Shown piece by piece: positions 8,322 through 16,552 of a DNA stretch of 23,019 nucleotides. Numbering within the stretch: the first letter of the stretch is position 1; each line of letters starts with the position of its first letter. Source of the stretch: Gemmatimonadota bacterium (GTDB lineage: Bacteria > Gemmatimonadota > Gemmatimonadetes > Gemmatimonadales > GWC2-71-9); the NCBI GenBank assembly GCA_016180765.1, contig JACPAP010000226.1, forward strand, positions 1 to 23,019, written 5' to 3'. The translations under genes were made by a program, and so were the position numbers. The notes below the pieces were generated by a model. The model was not told the origin of the DNA. It did not search any database and saw nothing but the letters and a program-made list of their open reading frames with translations.

Positions 8322-9170
8322 TTACCCCCTGGCCTTGGGCGTCCGCGCCCGGAACAGCTCTTGGAGCCGACGTGTCACGGGGCCCGGCTTGCCGTCGCCC
8401 AGGCCCCAGCCGTCGATGCGCACGATGGGCATCACTTCGACCGTCGTCCCGGCAAGGAACGATTCCGTGGCGCGGGGGAGCTCGTGGGTGAACACCGGAG
8501 CTTCGCGCGCCGGAATCCCGGCGGTGCGACAGAGATCCAGGACGATGTCTCGCGTGATGCTCGGCAGGATGTAGTTGTTCTTGGGTGCGGTGCGCACCTC
8601 TTCGCCGAACACGAAGAAGAGACTGGAATGGCTGCCTTCCAGCACCACGCCATCACGCACGAACAGCGCTTCCTGTGCCCCGGAAGCCCGGGCCCGCTGA
8701 TTGGCCAGGCAGTTGGGTAGCAGCTGCACCGTCTTGATGTCGCACCGGGCCCAGCGGATGTCCGGGACGGTGATCGTCGCAATCCCCTTGGCGGGGTCGC
8801 CCTTGGGCGTGAAGCGGCCGGCCTGGGCATAGACCGTGGGCGGCACCGGAGGATCCGGGAAGAAGTGCGCCCGCGGCGCGGTGCCCCGCGTGATCTGGAG
8901 GTAGACGGTGGCGTCCCCCGCGGTGAGGTGGTTCCGCTTGATCAGCTCGGCCGAGACGTCGCCCAGGGCGTCCACGTCCGCGCCGTTGATGGCCAGCTCG
9001 CATACTCCGGACCGCATGCGTGCCAGGTGCGCGTCGAGAGCGAAGAGCTGGCCCTGGTAGGATCGGATGACCTCGTAAACGCCGTCGCCGAACACGAAGC
9101 CGCGATCTTCGGGGGAGACGCGCACTTCGTCCTGGGGGAGGTAGTTGCCGTTGAAGTAGACGGTGGTCAT
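8322..9170 (-). CDS. dat: D-amino-acid transaminase (class IV aminotransferase)
   Basis: PLP-dependent fold-type IV transaminase that interconverts D-alanine/2-oxoglutarate and pyruvate/D-glutamate, supplying D-amino acids for peptidoglycan. 282 residues, full length. Catalytic Lys146 lies in CDIKTVQLLPN. The D-specific carboxylate trap matches Bacillus D-alanine transaminase: Arg100 and His102 in TRGTAPRAHFFP, plus Arg51. PLP ring Glu178 is in VLEGSHSSL. The AGTTVEVMPIVRIDG and PVTRRLQELF patterns near the C-terminus also match. These residues argue for Dat over branched-chain aminotransferase or aminodeoxychorismate lyase. The cytoplasmic enzyme is read from its own candidate promoter in the 84-bp gap after DUF423, and it ends 41 bp before the zinc-ribbon gene. 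Confidence 0.9.
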   Translation of the reverse strand: MTTVYFNGNYLPQDEVRVSPEDRGFVFGDGVYEVIRSYQGQLFALDAHLARMRSGVCELAINGADVDALGDVSAELIKRNHLTAGDATVYLQITRGTAPRAHFFPDPPVPPTVYAQAGRFTPKGDPAKGIATITVPDIRWARCDIKTVQLLPNCLANQRARASGAQEALFVRDGVVLEGSHSSLFFVFGEEVRTAPKNNYILPSITRDIVLDLCRTAGIPAREAPVFTHELPRATESFLAGTTVEVMPIVRIDGWGLGDGKPGPVTRRLQELFRARTPKARG

Positions 9171-9231
9171 GCGGTCGTTTCCGGGTTAGCGATGTCCTGG
9201 TGGATGGCAGCCTGGTCCTTTGGCGGCACGG

Positions 9232-9237
9232 AATATA
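9232..9237 (-). promoter_or_regulatory. Candidate -10 element for dat
   Basis: On the minus strand the gap between the DUF423 stop and the dat ATG contains ACTATATTCC. Its TATATT hexamer resembles a -10 box about 62 bp before the ATG. No convincing -35 is visible. The tRNA-Leu promoter contains the same ACTATATT string. Confidence 0.35.
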
Positions 9238-9254
9238 GTGGCTTTCCCCGCGGT

Positions 9255-9632
9255 TCATCGGTCAGCGACTACGCCCCAGGCCAAGCACCCCCATCCCGCG
9301 AGAAACGCCACGCCTCCGAGCGGCGTGACCGTCCCCCACCACCGCGCCCCGGTGAGGGTGAGCAGATAGAGCGACACGGAAAACAGCGCGATCCCGGCCA
9401 GGAACATCCAGCCGGCCCAGCCGATCTGCGCGGCGGCCCAGCGATCATACGCCCAGGCGCAGGCAAACAGCGCCAGCGCGTGATACATGTGATAGCGTAC
9501 GCCGGTCTCGAACGTGGCCAGGAGATCCGGGGAAAGCCGGGTCCTGAGAGCATGGGTGCCGAACGCGCCCAGCGCCACGGCCACGAACGCCAGCGACGCG
9601 CCGGCCAGGGCGAACATCCGTACCTGCGTCAC
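9255..9632 (-). CDS. DUF423 family small membrane protein
   Basis: Small integral membrane protein of the DUF423 (YgdD-like) family, 125 residues, function unknown. Four hydrophobic segments are visible: about 8-26, 50-65, 72-90 and 100-119. Family hallmarks include GAFGTHALR, the FETGVRYHMYHALAL segment with its conserved histidines, and TPLGGVAFLAGW near the end. I chose the GTG at 9632 because GGGAGG lies four to five bases upstream. An ATG five codons later (9617) is the alternative. It sits between the transporter remnant and dat, and nothing ties it functionally to either. Confidence 0.87.
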   Translation of the reverse strand: MTQVRMFALAGASLAFVAVALGAFGTHALRTRLSPDLLATFETGVRYHMYHALALFACAWAYDRWAAAQIGWAGWMFLAGIALFSVSLYLLTLTGARWWGTVTPLGGVAFLAGWGCLAWGVVADR

Positions 9633-9684
9633 GTGACCTCCCGAAGCCTCCCGGCGTCGGCGAGCACCCACCGCACCCGCGGCG

Positions 9685-10313
9685 TCACGGCCCGCCGGAG
9701 CCCCACCGCACCAGCACTACGCCGGTCACCACGATCATCGAGGCGAGGTTCATCCAGACCCCCGCCTTGGCCATGTCGGTCTGACTCAGGAGTCCCGATC
9801 CAAACACGATCGCGTTGGGTGGCGTGGCGACCGGCAGCATGAACGCCATCGAAGCCCCCGTCGCGCCGGCCGCCATGAGTGGGAGAGCGGGCATGCCCAG
9901 CCCGCCCGCGACGCCGGTCAGGAGAGGCATGCCGAGCGCCGCGGTGGCCGTGTTGCTGGTGAGCTCCGTCAGCCAAATGAACAGCGTGGCGCAGGCCAGC
10001 ACGATCACCGCCAGCGGCGCACCGTGCAGCGCCTCGATCCGCCCACCGATCCAGCCCGTGAGCCCGCTGCCGGCGAAGGCCGCCGCGAGCGCCAAGCCGC
10101 CTCCGAACAAGAGCAACACACCCCAAGGTACCTGACGCGCCGTGGCCCAGTCGAGCGCGGTGCGAAAGCGCGCCCCGCCCTGCCAGCCCCGGCACCGGGC
10201 CGGCGACCCGAAACAACCAGCACGAGCCAGCAGCCGGCCAGCATGAGGATCTCCGCCGGCACGCCCATGCCGAGCAGGGCCAGCGGCCCGGCCGCGAGCA
10301 CGAAGGGCTTCAT
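9685..10313 (-). pseudogene. SLC13/DASS anion symporter remnant (out-of-frame internal deletion)
   Basis: The C-terminal part of a sodium-coupled dicarboxylate/sulfate transporter is clear. From about 10170 to 9685 one frame reads FRTALDWATARQVPWGVLLLFGGGLALA, then the hallmark TELTSNTATAALGMPLL and the substrate-site MLPVATPPNAIVFGSG. The only good start is an ATG at 10313 that overlaps the upstream amidohydrolase stop (ATGA). It opens a different frame: MKPFVLAAGPLALLGMGVPAEILMLAGCWLVLVV, a plausible first one or two membrane segments. After about 35 residues that frame turns into an Arg/Gly-rich shadow sequence. Family members are about 450-500 residues, so roughly 250 internal codons are missing and the ends are out of frame. 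A 144-codon open piece from a GTG at 10119 could still be translated but lacks the N-terminal half of the fold. An assembly error is possible. Confidence 0.72.
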
Positions 10314-11230
10314 CGCGTCAGCGGCAAGAGCGCCAGCGGCGTAGTCCGCGTGATCAGCTGCTTGAGGTGGTCCGCCAGCGGCAGAGCCAGGAACTGCTCG
10401 AGGTTGTTCCCCATGCTCTTGATGCCCGGGCTGGGCCAGTCGGTGCCCCACACCACGCGGTCCGCGATCTCGTCGAGGCGGGGGAAGTAGTCGAGCAGCC
10501 GCTGCGGCGGAATCCCGGAGAGTTCCAGATACACGTTCGGGTGCCGTCGCAGGATGAAAAACGCCTCGTTCATCCATAGCGGCCTGCCGCCGTGGGCCAT
10601 GAGGATCGTGAGATCGGGAAAGTCGATCGCCACGTCGTCCAGCTCCATGGGGTGGCCGTACTTGCTGCGCGCGCCGGGGAAGACGCTGGTCCCGGTGTGG
10701 ACCATCACCGGCAGCCCGCGCTCCTCGCACCGCCGGTAGATCCGCCCCAGAGCCTCCAGGCCCTGAGTGTAGGCGTTGGCCGGATAGGCCTGGTGCGGTG
10801 GATGGATCTTGAGGCAACGTAGCCCGAGCTGGAGCAGGTGTTCCACCTGCCCCTCGGGATCGCGCGTGAAGCGTGGATGCACGCCGCCGAAGGGAATCAA
10901 CCGCTCCGGCGCGGCCGAGGCGTACTTCGCGGCGAACTCGTTGGTGTCGTCCGTGAACCCCATGATGTCGGGGCTCGGGTAGTTGATGAGGCCCGCCCGC
11001 CAGATGCCCTCCGCGTCCATCACGTCGAGCAGGGCCTTGGGATCGTCCATCAGGGCCTGGAGCCGCGCCCAATGCTGCTCCTTGCCTCGGCGAAACACCT
11101 CGGCGACGGCGGGCTTGAGCTGGCGCCAGGGCTGAATGTGGATGTGGAGGTCGGTGACGCCCGGCGGCCCGGCGTGCCCGCCCCGTTCCGTATCGGAACG
11201 GGGCCCGCCGCCGCCGCCGCGTTGGGTCAT
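10310..11230 (-). CDS. Amidohydrolase family 2 (PF04909-type) TIM-barrel hydrolase or decarboxylase
   Basis: 306-residue metal-dependent hydrolase of the amidohydrolase_2 group, which includes aminocarboxymuconate-semialdehyde decarboxylase relatives. Visible ligands in barrel order are DLHIHI with His29 and His31, LKIHPPHQ, the His in MVHTGTS, LMAHGGRP, and Asp in VVWGTDWPSPG. All are intact, so it is probably active; the substrate is unknown. Residues 1-24 are a low-complexity Gly/Arg stretch before the usual VTDLHIHI start. It contains PRSDTERGG, encoded by a 23-bp hairpin. The start overlaps the enoyl-CoA hydratase stop (ATGA), and the end overlaps the start of the transporter remnant. 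Neighbours suggest a role in ring-cleavage or acyl-CoA catabolism (inference). Confidence 0.9.
   Translation of the reverse strand: MTQRGGGGGPRSDTERGGHAGPPGVTDLHIHIQPWRQLKPAVAEVFRRGKEQHWARLQALMDDPKALLDVMDAEGIWRAGLINYPSPDIMGFTDDTNEFAAKYASAAPERLIPFGGVHPRFTRDPEGQVEHLLQLGLRCLKIHPPHQAYPANAYTQGLEALGRIYRRCEERGLPVMVHTGTSVFPGARSKYGHPMELDDVAIDFPDLTILMAHGGRPLWMNEAFFILRRHPNVYLELSGIPPQRLLDYFPRLDEIADRVVWGTDWPSPGIKSMGNNLEQFLALPLADHLKQLITRTTPLALLPLTR
11181..11203. repeat. 23-bp perfect hairpin inside a coding region (copy A)
   Basis: ccccgttccg, a tat loop, then cggaacgggg: a perfect 10-bp stem. It lies in frame in the amidohydrolase N-terminus and encodes part of PRSDTERGG. The same left arm and loop size recur at 19035-19057 in the TetR gene. 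Confidence 0.8.
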
Positions 11231-12006
11231 CGGCCGGTGAATTCCGGCGTCCGCTTAGCGAGAAACGCGGCCACACCCTCCCGCTTATCTTGCGAGGAAA
11301 ACGCCAAACCGAAGAGCGTGGCCTCCTGCCGCAGGCCTTCGTCCAGGGGCGCGCGCACGCTGGCGCGCACGGCTTCCTTCATGAGCGACAGCGCCACCGG
11401 GCTCTTGGTGGCGATCTTCTCGGCGAGCGCCTGGGCACGGGCCATCAGCTCCGCGGCCGGAACCACTTCGTCCACCAGTCCGATGCGCAGCGCTTCCGCC
11501 GCGTCAATCAGGTCCCCGGTGTAGAGCAGCTTGAATGCATTGCCCAGACCCACCAGGCGCGGCAGCCGTTGCGTGCCGCCTCCCCCGGGAATGATGCCGA
11601 GGTTGATCTCCGGTTGGCCCAGCTTGGCGGTATCGGCGGCGATCCGGATGTCGCACGCCATGGCGAACTCGCAGCCGCCGCCCAAACAGAATCCGTTGAT
11701 CGCCGCGATGATGGGCTTGGGAAAGCGATCCGCCGCCTGATACACCGACCACTGGCTCATCACCCGGAACTGGTCCACCGGCGCGCGACCTTCGAACTCC
11801 GCGATGTCGGCGCCCGCGATGAACGCCTTGTCGCCGGCGCCGGTCACGATGACGGCGCGGACTCCGGGGTCGCGCTCCAGCTCATCCAGCGTCGCGACGA
11901 TCGCGGCGCGGGTGGCGGCGTCCAGCGCGTTGCGTTTCTCGGGACGATTGATGGTCACCGTGGCCACTCGGCCCGCGACCTGTTTCAGGACGGTTCCTTC
12001 GGCCAT
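11227..12006 (-). CDS. Enoyl-CoA hydratase (crotonase)
   Basis: 259-residue crotonase-fold enzyme that hydrates trans-2-enoyl-CoA to 3-hydroxyacyl-CoA in the cytoplasm. Both catalytic glutamates of true hydratases are present: Glu113 in GGGCEFAMACD and Glu133 in QPEINLGIIPGGGGTQRL. The oxyanion-hole segment AFIAGADIAEF (61-71) is also normal. Length is typical. The ATG lies 22 bp inside the end of the broken hbd gene, and the stop overlaps the downstream amidohydrolase ATG. An hbd-ech pair is the normal arrangement for fatty-acid or aromatic-CoA beta-oxidation. Here the partner dehydrogenase is damaged, so this hydratase would need another one. Confidence 0.93.
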   Translation of the reverse strand: MAEGTVLKQVAGRVATVTINRPEKRNALDAATRAAIVATLDELERDPGVRAVIVTGAGDKAFIAGADIAEFEGRAPVDQFRVMSQWSVYQAADRFPKPIIAAINGFCLGGGCEFAMACDIRIAADTAKLGQPEINLGIIPGGGGTQRLPRLVGLGNAFKLLYTGDLIDAAEALRIGLVDEVVPAAELMARAQALAEKIATKSPVALSLMKEAVRASVRAPLDEGLRQEATLFGLAFSSQDKREGVAAFLAKRTPEFTGR

Positions 12007-12619
12007 TGGTAGAATCCCTTCCCGGTTTTCTTGCCCAGCTCGCCCGCGCGCACTTTCTCTCGCAGGATGACGGGCGGCTGGTAATGCGGCTGCCGCAACT
12101 CGCGGAACAAATACTCGGCGATGGCGAGTCGAACGTCGAGCCCCACCAGGTCGCTCACCTTGAGCGGGCCCAGGGGGTGCCCGTAGCCCAATTCCATCGC
12201 CTTATCAATGTCCTCCGGGGTCGCCACCCGCTGCTCGGCGATCCGCATCAGGCCAGTGCCTCGCGAATCACGTCCGGCCGGTTGGTGCATACGCCGTCCA
12301 CGCCCATCGCGGCTAACTCGCGCGCCCGCGCGGGGTCGTCCACGGTCCAGGCCGTGTCCCGAGCCATACGCTGGTGGGTCACGATCTCCACTAGCTTCAT
12401 GATGTGGACCGGATTGAAGAAGTGCATCCCCACGACGCGCTCGGCGCGTCCGGTGACCTCCGCGATCCGTTGGATTGACAGGGAAGAGGTGTTGGTGGCT
12501 AGCGCCGCGTCCTTCGCCGAGAGGTCGGCGTCCGTCAGCCGGGTCTGGTACCCCGCTATGGCCGCCACCTGCGCAATGCCGTGACCCATGGTCCCCGCAC
12601 CGACCACGGCGATCCGCAT
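11985..12619 (-). pseudogene. hbd: 3-hydroxybutyryl-CoA dehydrogenase, broken by deletions and a 117-bp duplication
   Basis: The intact gene would make an NAD-dependent 3-hydroxyacyl-CoA dehydrogenase of about 285-290 residues. It starts well at the ATG 12619 (TGATG with the gdpd stop): MRIAVVGAGTMGHGIAQVAA, the Rossmann nucleotide site. After LTDADLSA it jumps to KDAALATNTSSLSIQRIAEV, skipping roughly 70 residues in frame. The active-site stretch GMHFFNPVHIMKLVEIV is kept. After MARDT the frame enters a copy of the gdpd 3' end and stops at 12248. An ATG inside that copy (MRIAEQRVATPEDIDKAM) reopens the frame and gives the C-terminal dimerisation domain to 11985, ending GKKTGKGFYQWPKEPS. About 50 further residues are missing at this joint. 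Two coupled short products (123 and 87 residues) could be made, but neither alone nor together do they rebuild the fold. Loss of function is the likely reading; assembly error is the main alternative. Confidence 0.82.
12236..12352. repeat. 117-bp direct repeat, copy 1 (inside hbd)
   Basis: This matches 12607-12723 with five mismatches by eye (112 of 117). It carries the last 33 or so codons of gdpd plus the first codons of hbd (ATGCGGATCGCCG). Both edges fall inside hbd sequence, so it is an extra copy placed within the gene. Confidence 0.9.
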
Positions 12620-12723
12620 CAGACCAGCGCCTCGCGAATCAGGTCCGGCCGGTTGGTGCATACGCCGTCCACGCCCACCGCGGCTAACTCGCGCGCCCGC
12701 GCGGGGTGGTCCACGGTCCAGGC
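12607..12723. repeat. 117-bp direct repeat, copy 2 (native gdpd-hbd junction)
   Basis: This is the donor-type copy, since it spans the natural junction: the gdpd 3' end (AWTVDHPARARELAAVGVDG to the stop), then the hbd ATG. It lies 371 bp from copy 1, in the same orientation. Confidence 0.9.
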
Positions 12724-13308
12724 GTATACCAGGAAACCGCGCTCATGGGCGCCGTCCACCAAAGCGCGGTCAATCAGCGGCGTTTCCTGCCACAGCTCCT
12801 GGGCCCCCACGTCGGACAACTGACGCCACGGGTCCAACGGATAGGACGTGGACAACACGCCGCCCACCAGGCCTCTCCGTTGCGCGGTGAGCCGCCGCAC
12901 CACGCGGTGATCGAACCCGTGTACGTGGTAGTTGGATGGGGCCGGCCCAGCGTCCAGCGCGGCGAGCAAGGCGGCGTCGTGCTCGGGAGCCAGCGTTTTG
13001 ACCTCCACGAAGACTCGGCAGTCGGGCCCGATGGTGCGGAGCGCGGCCGCGAGCGTGGGCACCGGCTCGCCGTTCGGCAGTCTGACGCCGCTCACCTCAG
13101 CGGCCGAAAGCTCCCGGATCGGCTGCCCGTCGAGGAGCGGATCGTGATGCACGACGAGGACGCCGTCGGCCGTGTCGTGGACATCCAATTCGATACCGTC
13201 GGCGCCCAATCGCACCGCCGCCCGAAAGGCCGCCAGCGAGTTCTCGTGCTCGTACCCCGACGCGCCCCGGTGCGCTATCACCAGGACGGGACTGGCGCGG
13301 TGAGTCAA
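12619..13308 (-). CDS. Glycerophosphodiester phosphodiesterase
   Basis: 229-residue GDPD-family TIM-barrel enzyme that hydrolyses glycerophosphodiesters to glycerol-3-phosphate and an alcohol. The active site is complete: His13-Arg14 in IAHRGASGYEHENS with Glu22, Glu40 and Asp42 in IELDVHD, and His54/His55 before Asp56 in VVHHDP. Conserved later strands are VFVEVK and the C-terminal VYAWTVDHPARARELAAVGVDGVCTNRPD. No signal peptide is seen, so it is probably cytoplasmic. The only in-frame start is TTG at 13308, since a stop lies nine codons upstream. That start falls inside one arm of a large palindrome and has no good Shine-Dalgarno. A phospholipid enzyme is out of place between an aromatic-CoA oxygenase gene and hbd, and both of its ends take part in duplications. 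It may be a later insertion (inference). Confidence 0.9.
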   Translation of the reverse strand: MTHRASPVLVIAHRGASGYEHENSLAAFRAAVRLGADGIELDVHDTADGVLVVHHDPLLDGQPIRELSAAEVSGVRLPNGEPVPTLAAALRTIGPDCRVFVEVKTLAPEHDAALLAALDAGPAPSNYHVHGFDHRVVRRLTAQRRGLVGGVLSTSYPLDPWRQLSDVGAQELWQETPLIDRALVDGAHERGFLVYAWTVDHPARARELAAVGVDGVCTNRPDLIREALV

Positions 13309-13424
13309 GGCGCCGAGTCCCCGGAGCGCGCGTCAGTGAAGCGCGCGCCTTGGAAACCGTTTTCGTCTGCGGCGCGCGCGGAACTGCTAGCGCCCGAAGG
13401 GGACCCGGCGCCTTGACTCACCGC
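13297..13424. repeat. 128-bp near-palindromic element between the oxygenase and gdpd genes
   Basis: The outer arms 13297-13322 and 13399-13424 match at 25 of 26 positions, the outer 18 perfectly (gcggtgagtcaaggcgcc against its complement). An inner 9-bp stem, gcgcgcgcc (13341-13349) with ggcgcgcgc (13371-13379), encloses 21 nt. The bases between the stems also pair partly. One arm ends directly at the oxygenase stop codon. The other covers the first four codons of gdpd, including its TTG start. It could form a cruciform or a strong mRNA hairpin that hides the gdpd start. Confidence 0.85.
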
Positions 13425-14537
13425 CTAGTTGTCCTGAACTGTCCGCTCCTCGATCCATTGCCCGCCGGCGACGATGTCGCGCAGCTGCCGGTAGTCCTGC
13501 TCCCGCGGCTGCACCGACTTGAGATACGCCGGATACCGCTCCTCGCTGATCGGCTCGCCGTCCACGGTGTAGCACTGGTGAGCGTACATCCCGATCCGCC
13601 GGTTGAACTTGATGTCCGGCACCTTGAGCCACCGATCCCGATCCGGGATGTACTGGTTGATCCGGTCCACTAGCCGGATGCACTCGTCCCGATAGAGCAG
13701 GCGGTTGTAGTCGTTGAGCCGGGCCTTGTCGGCCGGCGTGGGGTTGTCGCGCTCGTCGAACCGCCCCTTGAGCCCCCACACGTAGGCCCAATGCGCGGTG
13801 CTCGAGTGGTCCGTACCGAACAGGTCGAACGCCGTCGGCACCCACTTGTTGAAGAACTTCTGCATCAATTCCGGCTGGACCTTGCCCGCCTTCACGATCC
13901 GGAGCAAGCCGTTGTTCCCGGTGCCGAGGTGATAGCTCTCTTCCTTCAGCATAGGGCCCATGGAGCGGGACAGCGGCTCGAACCCCGAGACGGACAGCAT
14001 CTTGAGCTGGAACTTGCCGTCGCGGTCGATGAACTGGGTGTAGGTGAAGAAATCCAGCCAGTTGTCCACGATCTCGTTGAAGGAGCCGAGAAGGCGCTCA
14101 CCCTCTTCGGCCCGCCGCTCCAGCAGCTTCTGCGCCTCGCGCTTCCCTTCGTCGCCGAAGTGCTCGCACAAGAGGTACGACATCTGCCAGCCGTGCCGCA
14201 TCTCCTCGCACATGACCCGCGTGATGGCCAGCAGATCGTAGCTGCTGGGCGGGCTCTTGAGGAGATTGCGCTGCTGCTCCACCGAGGCGAACTCGGTATC
14301 GCCCTGGTAGACCACCAGGTTGAGCAGCGTGTCGCGGATGCGTTGGTCCGGGATGTGGAGCAGCGTCTTCCACTTCCGCTGGCCCCGATAGTGCCCGAAC
14401 TCGATCTCCTCGACCTCCGGCGGCCCGAACTTCACGTCGAACGTGAACTCCCGCAGCTCCTTCCGCTCCAGGCCGATCGAGTCCTGCCAGTAGTAGAAGT
14501 AGTCAATCCATTCGTCCCAGTTGTGCACCTTGCGCAT
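13425..14537 (-). CDS. BoxB/PaaA-like diiron oxygenase component (phenylacetic acid catabolic family)
   Basis: 370-residue ferritin-like diiron carboxylate protein of the family that epoxidises the ring of phenylacetyl-CoA (PaaA) or benzoyl-CoA (BoxB). Iron ligands are visible: Glu82 in QGDTEFASVEQQ, the ExxRH motif at 112-115 (CEEMRHGWQM), Glu155 in GSFNE, and ExxH at 200-203 (LKEESYHLGTG). The TQFIDRDGKFQLKML stretch is strongly BoxB-like. It is shorter than classical BoxB (about 470) and longer than PaaA (about 310). The ATG at 14537 follows AGAGG by five bases. It is last in the TetR-led operon after the PaaG-like isomerase, which would convert a ring epoxide to an oxepin. No genes for other oxygenase subunits, a reductase or a CoA ligase lie in the window. 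The exact substrate is not determined. Confidence 0.85.
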   Translation of the reverse strand: MRKVHNWDEWIDYFYYWQDSIGLERKELREFTFDVKFGPPEVEEIEFGHYRGQRKWKTLLHIPDQRIRDTLLNLVVYQGDTEFASVEQQRNLLKSPPSSYDLLAITRVMCEEMRHGWQMSYLLCEHFGDEGKREAQKLLERRAEEGERLLGSFNEIVDNWLDFFTYTQFIDRDGKFQLKMLSVSGFEPLSRSMGPMLKEESYHLGTGNNGLLRIVKAGKVQPELMQKFFNKWVPTAFDLFGTDHSSTAHWAYVWGLKGRFDERDNPTPADKARLNDYNRLLYRDECIRLVDRINQYIPDRDRWLKVPDIKFNRRIGMYAHQCYTVDGEPISEERYPAYLKSVQPREQDYRQLRDIVAGGQWIEERTVQDN

Positions 14538-14546
14538 GTGTGCCTC

Positions 14547-15337
14547 TCACGTGCCCTGGAAGGAGGGTTGTCGTTTTTCCAGAAAGGCCGTGAAGCCCTC
14601 GCGGGCGTCTCGGCTGGCGAAGCACCGGAGCTGATGCTCCAGCTCCATATCCAGCATCTGGCTCAAGGAATGCGATTCGCTGGCGTACACTGCTTTCTTG
14701 GCGAGCGCCAACGCCAAGGGCGGCTTCGCGGCCAAGGCCCGCGCCAATGCCTTGGTCTCGGCCGCGAGCCGATCGTGGGGCACCACCCGGTTGAACAGCC
14801 CCAGCCGCAACGCGTCTTCCGCCCCGACCATCTCGCCGCTCGCGAACAGCTCGAAGGCTCGGGACGGACCCACCAGGCGCGGCAGCAAGTAGGTGGCGCC
14901 CCAATCCGGGTGCAGCCCAATCCGACTGAACGTCTGCCCGAGGGAAGCCTGGTCCGAGGCGATCCGGAGGTCGCAGGCGAGCGCCAGGTTGGCGCCGCCG
15001 CCCGCCGCCGGGCCGTTCACGCTGGCCACCACCGGCTTGGGGGTCTCCCGGAGCGTGGTAACCACGGCGCGGCCAGCTTCCACCAGCACGGTGAAGTTCT
15101 CGGTGTCGCCGCGCTCCAGCAGTTCCTTCATATAGTCGATGTCGGCGCCGGCGCAGAACGCCCGCCCGGCCCCGGTGATGACGAGCACTCGCACCGCGGG
15201 ATCGGCCGCCAGCTCCCGGACCGCTGCCGCCATGTCCTGTCGCATCTTGCCCGCGAAGGCGTTGAGCTTCTCCGGCCGGTTGATCGTGACCGTGCCGATC
15301 CCATCCTCGCGGGACACCAGGATGTGCTGGTACCGGC

Positions 15338-15341
<4 letters not shown>
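14547..15341 (-). CDS. paaG: PaaG-like crotonase (epoxide/oxepin-CoA isomerase type)
   Basis: 264-residue crotonase-superfamily protein. It starts at the ATG 15341, which overlaps the thiolase stop (ATGA); an earlier in-frame ATG is rejected. The first hydratase glutamate is replaced (GGGANLALACD, Asn118). The second glutamate position is shifted to an aspartate (Asp146 in RIGLHPDWGATYLLPR). That is the signature of PaaG, 1,2-epoxyphenylacetyl-CoA isomerase, whose GLIPDCGGTWLLPR loop carries the catalytic aspartate. The role fits its place directly before the diiron oxygenase gene: isomerising an unstable ring epoxide-CoA to the oxepin and perhaps shifting double bonds later in the pathway. 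The gene symbol rests on this residue pattern and context. A general enoyl-CoA isomerase is the alternative. Confidence 0.85.
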
Positions 15342-16534
<1,193 letters not shown>

Positions 16535-16552
16535 CGTCCCTCACCGCCCCTC

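Noticed and set aside
11985..12619. hbd as a genuine two-subunit (split) dehydrogenase
   Set aside because: The two short frames lack about 120 residues of the family fold in total, and the first ends in foreign gdpd sequence. A working split enzyme is unlikely.
12236..12723. Possible CRISPR array or tandem repeat
   Set aside because: There are only two copies, 117 bp long, 371 bp apart, and they correspond to a coding junction rather than repeat-spacer units.
13297..13424. Simple rho-independent terminator after the oxygenase gene
   Set aside because: The loop between the outer arms is too long, no T-tract follows on the minus strand, and the second arm lies inside the next gene's coding start.
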